Part shown: piece after piece, positions 19,780 to 30,130 of the stretch | Numbering within the stretch: position 1 is the first letter of the stretch | Layout of the letters: every line of letters starts with the position of its first letter | Source: Penicillus capitatus | Taxonomy: Eukaryota > Chlorophyta | Direction: 5' to 3' | DNA length: 64,000 bases | NCBI GenBank assembly: GCA_965649825.1 | Contig: OZ287695.1 | Coordinates: forward strand, 620,001-684,000 | Position numbers and translations under genes: made by a program | The notes under the pieces: model-generated | Told to the model about the DNA's origin: nothing | Seen by the model: only the letters and a program-made list of their open reading frames with translations | Databases searched by the model: none

Positions 19780-21116
19780 TTTCGTTGTGAAAATAACTTC
19801 CTTGTGGAATCGTGGTTCAAGAGCATGCACAGTTATGCGACGTTGTTCGGAATGCATTCGATCAGCTGCAGACTTTGGAGAGTCATGTGTCAAAAGACTT
19901 GAAAAACGCCACAAAGAGTTACACCCCGTTTCTAAGCACAATCCTTTTCCACTTTGTGTTATTTTTACTCAAGTTGTACACAAAAATGGATGTCCTGCAT
20001 AGAAGAGCGGATGCAATGGACAACAAACTACCACCAAAGATCATGTCTCACAAAAGAAAGAATATCACTCTACAAGGAGGGCAGATACCGAAAAAGTGGA
20101 ACTAGAGACATTAGACGATTACATCTAGTTCCGAAAATGTTACCGGCCATCTTACGCATGGTGCTGCGTCTCATTTTTTGAAGGAAACGCAGCAATTCTA
20201 GAAAAAAGTTGTTTGTTTCGCAAACTGACTCAGCAGGCGGAGGGGAGTTGGGTGCATAATCGTAAGACGGAATTAGCGGCGCATTTTACTGCATGGTGTG
20301 AGAGCGACCTCGAGCTTTTTCACCGAGAATGTCTGACGGACACGTCGTTATTCGTGAGACGGTCTTGTAACTGTTCGAATTGTTTGCCGTTTTATGGCGA
20401 TCGACCTAGAGTCACGGAGTTCAGTCTCCAGCACTTCAGGCGCAGAACACTATACTGACTGTTTGACTGAAAGGCAAATGTCACGATCCCAGATACGCTT
20501 TCAGAGTGCCTTCAAAAAGGGCCATTGATCAGGATGCGTGTCCTTTCAACTACACTTGTTTTTCGATGAGGAAACCGCGTTTGTAACGAATGTGCTTAGT
20601 ATAATGCAGTGTCGAGATGTGTAGGGATTGAAATGCAGCTTAAAATGATCACCAAGTCTAACCAAATGAAAGGTCAGATTTTACAGTGAAAGGAACAATG
20701 AAAACATTCATTCACACACAAGCCAATCGTTCACTCATTCCCACAACGAGGGAGAATAACGTGACCTCGCGAGGAAATGTGACTGGATGACAGAAAGTGT
20801 AAGAATGTCGTTATTGTCATCAATAAACAGACGATGTGGAAATACGACAGGTGTTCCAGTTTCGGTCCTAAGACTTCTCAGACAATGAATGCACAATATT
20901 AGTCAAGAATCAATATTCGATATGTAACAAACGGTCCTAATGACCGCGCCCTCTAGCATCCAAGAGAGCGCAACCTTCTGGTTCTTCGTTCATGTGATCT
21001 GGATTCTTATCACGTATTGGTCACAGAAGACGAAGGCACTGTAATAATAAAAGCAGCAAAGGTTAGACTCTTCTTGGAGAATATTTATTAATAGAGGGCT
21101 TTGTCGGACGCCCCGC
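19780..21116. repeat. Duplicated 3' flank of class B gene B2
   Basis: The right part (about 20350-21116) aligns with the flanks of B1, B3 and B4. The left part (19780-20340) has no recognised content; a few short open frames overlap each other on both strands. Confidence 0.55.
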
Positions 21117-23765
21117 TCACACACGCAGGAGTCTCTCGAGGGAGTTTCGTGTTAAATCAGAACATCCAGAAGTCCTTCCTTCACAGATAACGTCAAAAGG
21201 TGTGTCTCCCTGCGCGTCGGTTAATGTCTTCCAGGCTTCGGCGTCCAGCAAAATCTGTAGTACGCCATTAGACTCTGAGATGGTGCTTCTGACGCACCTT
21301 TGTTATCTCCAGATGACCATCTAGGTAACCATACCGTGCTGCAAGGTGAAGTGGTGTTTGACCAAGCATATCAACAACATTGACACCAGCATCTTCTTCA
21401 ATCAGCAACTGTACTAAGTAAGGTGAAAATAGGACAGACGACCATGGGAAGAATGCACCTTTACAACCTCAGGCGTCCCAAATGCCGCGGCAATGTGAAG
21501 TGGCGTCCATCCACTCTTGTCGACAATATCGAGTTTCACACCATGCCCAATGAGAATCTGGCGAATGACCGTTTCTGTCAGCAAGGGGACGAAGTGAATA
21601 GGTAACTGACCTTGACCACTTTGGCATCTCCGGATATTACAGCGATATGCAAAGGAGTCCATCCGTTTTCGTTCGCGATACTGACCTTCGCTTTATGCTC
21701 GATGAGGATCTGGCGACTGACCGCTCTGCCAATGAGGGGAAGAAGTGAATGGATAACTGACCTCGACCACTTTGGCGTCTCCGGATAACACAGCGAAATA
21801 CAAAGGAGTCAGTCCATTGTCATTAACCTTGTTGACCTTCGCCCCGTGATCAACGAGTGCCTATCAAGGAACTTGTCGAGTAGTCCGAGAGCACATCATA
21901 ACTCGCCTGCACAGTTTCTGAGTCTTTGCCGCGCGCAGCCATGTGCAATGATGTGTCTCCAGTTAAATTGGCGGCGTTCACTTTAGCGTCGTGCTCCAAA
22001 AGAATCTGCGAGCAATCTTCTGTGTAGACAGCTGGGATCATATTCGGATTTACCTTCGCCACTTTTGTGTGTCCAGTCTCCGCTGCTACGTGCAGAGGAG
22101 TCACTCTGAAATCCGTGGGCGTGTCCACGCTTGCACCATATCCCAGAAGAACCTAAAATTGCAGGCACAAGGATTCAACGGACAGAGACTTTGCGTCTGG
22201 GCTCCGGCATGCAGAGTGGACTCAAAGAAGCACATCACCTCAGTGCATTCTGGCGCATTGTGATACGCTGACCAGTGCAACAACGTGAATCGCTGCTGTG
22301 CTCGATACCCTTCTACTCGAAATGTATACATGCGGTGAGAATCTGGATCCAATCCCTCCAGAAGAGCAGCTTCCAACTTCAAGGCATTGTCATTCTTTAT
22401 GAAGCGATACGCTTTCTACAGAACCGTCTGTGCACTCCAAGCGATCTTCTGCATTGTTACTGCAACCTTAATCAGTTCTTTCTCCGAAAGTTCTGTCAGT
22501 CGTTTGCGTTCCTCTTTGATCTTCCGCTTTTCTGCTCGTTCTTTTTTCGTTTTCTTGTGTGTCGGACTCTCTGTCTGTGGAGATCGTGTGCCATCTTCTC
22601 CATTCGCCAAAGGTGACTTGCGTGACTGTGATCGATCTTTCTCCTGTTCTGGCGATCAGACACGAAGAAGCAAATGCGGAATGCAGTTTACCTTTTGATC
22701 TTCGCCGATTGTTTCTTGAATCCAATCCCAGAACGCACCGATACTTGTATAGATGGTCGGTGATTGATCGGTACAGTCTTCGGAGCCCGTGGACGTTACG
22801 CCGACAACCAGGTCAAATTCTGGATTCCCGGCTGCAATGCTGCTTCCAGATCTGTCAGGGATCAACAGTGGACCACCCGAATCACCTTCAACAGAGGAGA
22901 CTTGGCAGAATGTGGCGCTGTCGAGTGTTTAACCCTTGCATGTGTTCTCGTTTGCGAATCCAGCACAGATCGAGTGTTTTTTGACGGCGTCTCCGAGGAA
23001 TTCTTTTTTACAGTAGTGATTCGTCACATACACCAGGTTGGCTGCGATCTGTAAAGAATTTGGATTTCTTCCAGTCTCGTTCAGTCCCCAACCCAATGCG
23101 GCGAACAGTTTCCCTGAGCGAAATTTACCCCCCTGAGTGTCCAGTGAAGGCAGCGCAAAATTCGCTTCTTTATTCAGTTTGACGACGGCGATATCATAAC
23201 CATCCTTCACGTTACCGGTCCAAGATTCGGGCCAGTGACTTTCCTGTCCGCTGAACACCTAGCAGCTTCCACCTCGGAAGAAAGCGAATAGACGTGAACA
23301 GGTGATTACTTTGTTGGTATTGTTTGCGTCGAGTTTGTGAATACCGCATCGGACAATCGGATTTCTGCCGAGTGTGTTCGAAGATGGGTCGACGCAGTGT
23401 GCTGCTGTGACCACCCATTGTGGTCGAATGAGGAATCCGCCACAGCGATGGAGTTTATCTTCCCGTCTGGATAGACTACAAACGTAAGGGAACCGTCCCT
23501 CTGGTGCTTCTTCGCCCTGTGACAAGAAAGGTCGTCGAAACCTGAATTTGTGTGCGTGCAATTGCAAACTCACGATGATGAAGGGAGCGAGTCGCGGCTT
23601 AGAGGCCAATGCTCCTGAACCGTTGGAAATATGCACGCGTCGGAAATGCTAACCTGGAGAGGTATTACCTCCTTTTTCTCGGCATGTTGCAATGTGGAAG
23701 TGCAAGAGAAGCAGAAGAGACATGTGACAGCCGAGACGACAACGCGGAACGTTGGAAAGATTCAT
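21117..23765 (-). CDS. Trypsin-like serine protease - linker - ankyrin fusion (B2)
   Basis: Same architecture as B1. A signal exon starts at ATG 23765 and the pro-piece ends Ala-Pro-Phe / Ile-Ile-Gly-Glu-Glu. The triad is [15 protein letters not shown] and GDSGGP, with Asn at position 189 (NENTCKGDSGGP after phase-1 splicing). The linker exon is 22643-22467 (59 residues, Lys/Glu/Arg-rich). The first ANK exon starts at 22415, six repeat exons follow, then a terminal exon ending in RLLRV at 21117. One repeat exon is expanded to 37 residues by an insertion within the repeat (YGYLDGHLEI region). The intron after the second repeat (near 21906) starts with GC. I found no internal stop with these joins. 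Confidence 0.75.
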
Positions 23766-24060
23766 GCTCGAGAATGTGTTCTGCGGCAGTGGCGTGCGCT
23801 CAAGTAACGCAGTTAATTGATCCATTAATGTTCTCAGTTCTCAGTGACTGTCAGACGTTGCGAGGGGAAAAACCGTTCGTGTCCTCTGTCGTGTTCGTCT
23901 AGGCTTCTCATGGACTGAGTTGGCATGCATGACAGGGTCAAAGCTTCTCCGCAATGCATATGTATACAGCTTATCCAAGTTGCCGCTCGACCAAGTCAAG
24001 CTGGTGCATCGACACGGGCAACTGTGTGAACGACGATCTGCGCTTCACCTCGAATCTCCG
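23766..24060. repeat. Duplicated upstream region of class B genes
   Basis: It resembles the regions upstream of B1 (11775-12050), B3 (45024-45260) and B4 (49447-49750), including GTTGCGAG near the left and a CATCGACA motif near the right, so the shared B-unit extends a few hundred bases beyond the start codon and should include the promoter. Confidence 0.5.
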
Positions 24061-24265
24061 TTCTGTGTGCATTCATTTTTTGAGAGTGCTTTAAGGCAAG
24101 GGGAATGCCGACGGTTAATCCTCTGTGTTCCATCCAGCTTTCTGCCAAGACCATACAAGCGTCTCATGCCGTTCAGAACAAATCAGGCTCATTGCGACGG
24201 CTCCACAGGCCGATGCGAGTGCTCTTGCGATCCTATCAGACACACATCGGTTCACGCTCCCAGAT

Positions 24266-24748
24266 TCAAATTGTGCTCACTCTCGAGGGACGGCAGACAG
24301 CAATCCACAGAGGCAGCAGCAGAGCAAAGAACCAGAGCGCTCCGACGATGGGCAGCGCACGAAATCCGCCCCAAACGAACACTCCGATCATCATGAAAAG
24401 CGCTGGAACGCTGAGAGGCAGAGCCAAGTGTGGTTCTTCCATCAGCAGACTGAAGGTCGAGGCAGAGATGATGATGAACACAGCGACGCCGCCACCCAAG
24501 ACAGCAACCCAGTAATTGCACCACCAACCGGAATGCGCCTCGCAACGAACCATTCCTCTCATCTCACAAAACCAACAGTCGAAGAGTGTCTCGTTGGTCG
24601 ACTGGCATCGGCAGACAACGGACTTGATCTTCTTTTCCGACGAGATCTGACCCTTCACCACTCGCAGCAATCCTCCATGTTGGTACTGTGGCATTGGAAA
24701 TGCTGCTCTTCGAAGTCGCCATAATAGCCGAGCTTCACACAGAACCAC
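24266..24748 (-). pseudogene. C-terminal half of Cys-rich three-helix protein, frameshifted
   Basis: The frame contains Gly-Gln-Ile-Ser-Ser-Glu-Lys, CRCQSTNETLFDCWFC and CEAHSGWWCNYW, then three hydrophobic helices with a Val-Trp-Gly-Gly turn. Upstream Cys-Trp residues (SEWFCVKLGYYGDFEEQ, CCEW) lie in another frame because one G is missing near 24660 relative to the sister copy near 57130 (GAGTGGTGAAGG versus GAGTGGTGGAAGG). The sister copy has the frame intact here but lacks the helices, so the two copies are broken in different ways. Confidence 0.65.
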
Positions 24749-24779
24749 TCCGAACGGTACTCTGTGTTTTCGGTCTTGC

Positions 24780-25405
24780 TACACCGTCGCGGTTTCCTTT
24801 ATATCCGCACAGCTTCATTGGGGTTCTCGCATAACCAGTTGTCGATGGCGATCGATTCGATCGACCTACGTCGCCAAGAACAGCGTTCTCTGCCCATTGG
24901 CATCTGCGACATCGACATCAGCGCTGGTGTCGAGCAATACCTGCCAGGAGTTAGGCAAGGGAAACAAAATGGTCTCCAGATGTCCCTGTGTCGATGCCAG
25001 CATCAACAGGGTCACGACCAGCTGATGACATCGTATCCATGCATGTTGAGAAGCTGAGTATTATCTACTTCAGCAGGAGATGTGTGACGTAGATCAGAGG
25101 CACACCTCAACAATGTCGTCGTATCCACTTTTCGATCTTTCATGCAATACCGTCCGGCCGTTGCTCTTGAAGATTCCGGCGTCCACGGCACTGTCGGCGG
25201 AATCTGAATGCAAATTGCTGGACAGCTGTCTGACTGTTCGATTATAGCTAACACACTTGCAGGAACTCTCTGCCACTGCTTGGTACGGATCGATACAAGT
25301 GAGTCTCTCCATCCTCGTTGACAAAGTTGAGCTTGGCCATCCGAGAAACAAAAAAAGGCACGACAGACAGAGGACAAACCGACCAACTCTTAACCTTCTA
25401 ACCAC
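24780..25405 (-). pseudogene. Ankyrin gene relic with signal peptide, upstream of Cys-rich half
   Basis: ATG 25405 starts a strong signal peptide (VGRFVLCLSCLFLFLGW). Downstream, ANK-like pieces appear: NFVNEDGETHLYRS near 25320, a repeat ending SKSGYDDIVEV near 25110, and VLLDTSADVDVADANGQR near 24940-24890. Stops and frame changes interrupt them. The order signal peptide, ANK, then Cys-rich plus three helices raises the possibility that an ANK-Cys-rich membrane fusion once existed. The homologous copy lies at 57586-58170. Confidence 0.45.
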
Positions 25406-25899
25406 TCTTTCTTCATTGCTTCAAGCCGGCATGCGCGGACGCAAGATAAAGGCATTTAACATGGCGAGAGACTCCAGCGACTTCATTGAGTGTGATATCG
25501 TGCACATGTGGCCTTCGGTTTTTCCTTCCGTTTCGACAGATCGTTTATCCTGTTCCTCCTCATCGAGACACTTGATGCGTTTGTTTGTAAAGGAAAGGAG
25601 AACATCGCCTAAGTAAGAAAACTGGTTCACGCTCTGTCAGCTCTTTCGAGGAAGATTCGGAGTGTTCTGGAACAGCCATTCTTCTAAAGGCAGATGATCA
25701 GTAAGATGCCTGTCTACCCACTATCGTATCTCTTGCCACCGTCGATTCGCTCGAGTCAAAAACGTACGTCTCTGTATACGGTTTTCGAAGTACGATTCGA
25801 GTTTCTGCAGTTGGACGGCTGAGACAGAAGGTTCACGTTCTGCTGGTCTATTATAACCAAAAGACGAACAAGCGAGCGTCGAAAGCTCTCCGGAAGACA

Positions 25900-26655
25900 A
25901 TGAAGATTCCTGTTTCTATCCTTCTTTTTATTTTAGCCGGAGATTTCTCCGTCCTCTGTACTCGCCGTAAGGCATCGACCGGCGCCGCTACACGGCCAGA
26001 CACGCATTCTCTGCTTGGTCAGGTCATAATGACTGGAACACCCTCGTTCGACGCGCGAACCCTTCCCAGTTGACGACGACGCACCATTCAGATTCTCCCG
26101 TGTTCAACCGAAAGGTAACCAAGAGGCTGCCCGCACACTCTCTGCTTACCTATGCTGGCGAGTGTAGAGCACCACGAGCGAAGAGAGAAGGGTACAGTCG
26201 TCCGTGACGGAGTCGGTCGAGTACGGAGACCTCACGGCCGATGCACGCATCCTGGTGTACCCGCGTACATCGTCTGTATCGATATGCGCCCTGCTTTCCA
26301 GGAAGCGGTCTCCGCCATCGAGCGAGACGACGCAGCGAGCCTCGCTGCGTTGATTCGTGCAGGTCTGGATGTCAATACGACGCACTCAGAGCCGGAAGGG
26401 TTTAACTACTCTCCCGACGAGATTCCATCGCTGCTGCACTGAGCGTTGGGCTTCGAGGCACTCGAATGCGTCAAGGCACGTCTATGCCCTTATCGTTTCT
26501 CCCAACTCAAAAACGGTCTCTGGATTGAAGGTTTTCGCGAGAGAAGGAGCGGACGTCGATTCCACTACTCTGTGTTCGTTCACACCGCTTCACGATTCCG
26601 TCCTGATCGATTCGAAGGAGATAGCACAGGTTCGTCCCTGGAACATCTCTTTACT
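25900..26655 (+). pseudogene. Class C ankyrin gene, truncated copy (C2)
   Basis: ATG 25900 begins the same signal peptide as C3 (MKIPVSILLFILAGDFSVLC). The leader exon ends at a Gly-Gln before GTCATA near 26025, and the first ANK exon starts after TTCCAG at 26302. It carries the same TGG-to-TGA change as C1 (near 26440). Homology to C1 and C3 stops at about 26655, inside the intron after the third exon, so only the 5' third remains. The GC donor after the first ANK exon is kept. Confidence 0.7.
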
Positions 26656-27269
26656 TGTTACTGAACGAATCCGCGATCGTTATGTTGTTGCATATCGTAA
26701 AACGGATGTCCTCTGGTCCTGATCTGGCAGATGGTCAACTCAACATCTTCAGTCGACTTCATGTCGTCCTTCGAGTAGAACCAGACGCGAAAAAGAAGAC
26801 TGATGCGTCGAATGTGCATCGAGGTTGAATTCGAATGGCAGAGGGATTCTTGATTCCTTTGAAGCAAGAATCTGTTCGATCTATGGACAGAAGCTAGACA
26901 TATGTACATATCGACAGATGCACGTCTGAAAATGGAGTGACCAATGAGAATGTCATCTCTCGTAGTGCAGTCAAACAGGTCTCATGACGAAATTGTCTGA
27001 AAGCAAACGATGTGACGTCTACACTAAATGGCCGAAATCGTCTCTGGCTGATCAATGCGTTTGTTCGCGATAATCGGCTACACATGAACGCAAAATGAGG
27101 TCGTTACAGCACGGAAGTCGGTTCCTTTGTCTTACGAATATCTTTTGATGAGCCGTTTCTTAGGCATAAGACCAATGTCTCGACATCTTTATAAGCAACA
27201 GCATGTTACCGCCATGCTTATCATAACAACAGAACAAAAAGAATAGTACACAACGACAGCTGCCAATCG
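26656..27269. other. No gene recognised; 3' flank of Cys-rich gene
   Basis: The part 26930-27269 resembles weakly the regions near 39330-39640 and 56770-57000, each placed beside Cys-rich C-terminal sequence, so it is probably the 3' flank of that family. The left part is unique. Confidence 0.4.
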
Positions 27270-28250
27270 TCATTTCGTCGGAGGCGATGACGGTATGAAA
27301 CATCGTTTCAGTATGAGAAAGAAGAGAGGAAGGAGGATAGCGATCCCCCACACAGGAACAACATATGGCCATGCACGTTCACCTCCCCAGATAACAACAG
27401 CAGCAATCCACGGCAATCCAAACAAAAGACCACACAGATAGCCGCAGACAGATAAAGTCTTGTACTCGCCAAAGAAGAGAGCAAATCCACCAATCAAGCC
27501 ACCGACAGTAAGGAAGAACAGTCCGATTCCCCCAGCGACAAAAACACCAATCCAGAAATGGCACCACGCACCGGAATGCTTCGAGCATCGAACGAGTCCA
27601 CGCTCAACACATCGCCACACCTCACAGTAACGATCTCCTCTGTCCATACACTGACAGACGGATGATTCGACTTCCTTGTCCGAAGTGATGTCTCCTTTCC
27701 AGCGAAAGCAGAACTCGCCGCTCTCGTCCTCTTCCAGACAGCGGTACTCCTCATACTCCACTGCCCCGTCTGTGCCTGTCTCGACACAGCTCCACACCTC
27801 ACAGTGCGTTTCGTTCGAGGATGGCTTGTCGCAGACGCACGTTGTCACTTCGCCGTGGATGGTGTCCTCGCAATCTCCATTGCAGTGGCTGTCGAATCCA
27901 ATTTCTATTTGACTGCACGTCCACATTGGACAGTATGTGCCTGTCGTCTCTCGGCAAAAACACCTTCCTTGTTCAGCTTCTCCGCCGCCCGCTTCTCGCG
28001 TCAACCACTCTGTGCAAAATGCCTCGTTGTCTTGGAGGCAGCGATAGAATTCGCGTTCTTCGTCTCTGACGTCCTTGTAGAGACCTCCTCGGTATCTCCC
28101 CGACTCGGTTCGGTAACCCGTCTGTCGTTTCAACCGCGGCCAGCTGGAAATGTCCGACTCGTATTCGAACTGCGCTCTGCCTTGATGTGACAAGGCATTG
28201 TACATAACAATCAGCAGCAGCGCCTGCAAAGTTCGTCGACGTCGCATCAT
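27270..28250 (-). CDS. Cys-rich ectodomain, three-helix membrane protein (second intact copy)
   Basis: An intronless frame of 326 residues from the MMRRRR start that precedes a hydrophobic signal (ALLLIVMYNAL). The mature part starts with FEYESDISSWPRLKRQ, nearly the same as in the 16812 copy. Modules CFCRETTGTYCPMWTC, CVCDKPSSNETHCEVWSC and CQCMDRGDRYCEVWRC repeat the C-x-C-x(7-9)-C-x-x-W-x-C pattern. Three helices follow (VAGGIGLFFLTVGGLIGG, then GLLFGLPWIAAVVIWGG and PVWGIAILLPLFFLIL). An in-frame ATG 30 bp upstream is possible. It points away from the plus-strand copy at 16812. Surface or secretory-membrane location is inferred. Confidence 0.8.
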   Translation of the reverse strand: MMRRRRTLQALLLIVMYNALSHQGRAQFEYESDISSWPRLKRQTGYRTESGRYRGGLYKDVRDEEREFYRCLQDNEAFCTEWLTREAGGGEAEQGRCFCRETTGTYCPMWTCSQIEIGFDSHCNGDCEDTIHGEVTTCVCDKPSSNETHCEVWSCVETGTDGAVEYEEYRCLEEDESGEFCFRWKGDITSDKEVESSVCQCMDRGDRYCEVWRCVERGLVRCSKHSGAWCHFWIGVFVAGGIGLFFLTVGGLIGGFALFFGEYKTLSVCGYLCGLLFGLPWIAAVVIWGGERAWPYVVPVWGIAILLPLFFLILKRCFIPSSPPTK

Positions 28251-30130
28251 GGAAGAAAATAAGTCTTCGGTTCCTGACACTCAAAACTCGTTTCCGCTGA
28301 CGAACACAGTTCCCAGTCAATTTATCTTCTGCTTCAGTGTGAGATTCCTACGAACCATAGAATCATCACTGTACAGAGCTATTGCCAACTTTTTGAAGGA
28401 CGCGCTGCCTTGAAGCCGACGATGTGACCTCTGTCGCGTTGCATCATGAAATCGCTGAAGGGTCGAGTCGTCTTGTTCCCTTCGCCTTCGCCTGTGCACG
28501 AGGATCTCTGTGTCCGAGTACGAGGCAAGCCGCGGCTACCTCCAGCGAATCCCCTCTGACGCCGAACGCGACATGCCGTCCTGTTCGCCGAAGGGACGGA
28601 CGCCGCAGAGATGCTGGCACCCTTGTCTCCTCTACCCGTCTCACGATTCCTCGGGCGCTCGAATTGGGACTCGACTTCAGTTCGCCCCACTTAAGACGTT
28701 GTTTTCTTTCGATATTATGCGGCAAAGATCGTTTCTAGCCACTGTCCTCCATTTCGAATTGACTGCTCCTCCGATAAAACGAGCCAAATCCATTGAACAA
28801 TCTGGGTGATTTCGTGCAGGATAACGCACAGCAAATTGAGAAGGTAGTCTATTGGATTTCAGACAGTCATTGAGACCTGTATGCTTCGCAACGCAGAAAT
28901 CGATATCCGTGCACACCACTTCGGATTTGACGTTTCCGACTAGTCATTGACGTCGTCTAAGGAGTCTCATTGTTTTCAGGGATCTCACAATGAGCATGAT
29001 CGTTAGACCTTAGAAATTGAAAACACACTGTGTCCTGACTTAACCACTCAGTACTTCAAAAACATGAAGTCTTTCTACCATCCGGGATTTGAACGAAAAT
29101 CCGAGATCGAGAACATTCGGACATCTCAGAACATACCGTGTGAATTACACCAGCAGTCCTCATGAATACATCAACAATGCCTTTTGATCCATTCTGTGCC
29201 GATCTAATGCCACAAACAGAATAGATGTATGTGTACACGGCACCAGACACCGCTGTCTGCCATGGACACCTCCATCCAGCCTCGCACAGTTCATTCTGCT
29301 GAGCAAACTTGCTGATTGGTTTCAACAAACCTGCTATCGCTTCAAGGAATTAGCGTTGAGGAAAATAGCGACAAACTGCTCGAGCTTCAGAGGTACACAT
29401 ACACAATTCTCGTCGATTTACTGCCACAGAACTTGACGATCTCAATTATGCAGCGCATTGTTCGGAATGACTGATGTCTCCGAATCTATACTGCCTTCGC
29501 ACTTTTATCAATCAAGAGCGCAGGATGGCAGAATTCATTAACCGAGAATCTCTCCCGTCACGTGCTTTACTTCGTTCATCGTTCTGTCGGCTTTTTTGAC
29601 GAACGTGACTCTGATACCACGTCCTTTCGTGGTGAATGGAGTCGTGTAGGTATAAGTGACGGATGGCTGCTGTAGCTTCGACCGAACCGGCGACAAGAAA
29701 TAACTTCAGCCCTGCATCGAACCGTCACCCGAATTTAAGCGGAATTTTCGTCATCGCTTCACTTTGCAGCCGCTTGTCGCATTCGCAAATCTTGTCGCCG
29801 CCGTGGCCACATCCAGAACACTCGCGGTCGTCCCTGCTGTGCGACAGGTTCCAGGTATCATTGTCTCGTGTTTGCGCAGACGCGGGGCTTCTACCCGTCA
29901 TCTCTCCGATCCGGGCCGGACCGGTCCGTCGCGATATCAACAAGGCTTAGTACATCAGTCTTTAAACTCCTGCTCACTGGTTTGTTTTCCAGGCGAAGTG
30001 GTCACAAAAGCCTACGTATTTACTCGACATCACTTGACAGTCGTGCGACCAGTCGCAAATTGAAGCAAACGGTTGACGGCGTTCAAAGCGTCTTTCTTTT
30101 TGGTTTTCAATCTTGGCGCGGTTAGAAAGA
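28251..30130. other. No gene recognised
   Basis: Several short frames (28379-28690 minus, 29056-29328 minus, 29663-29950 plus) are open but share no motif with families I know, and frames on both strands overlap. The last 300 bp should hold the promoter of the ubiquitin-like gene; no TATA-like element was obvious. Confidence 0.35.
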
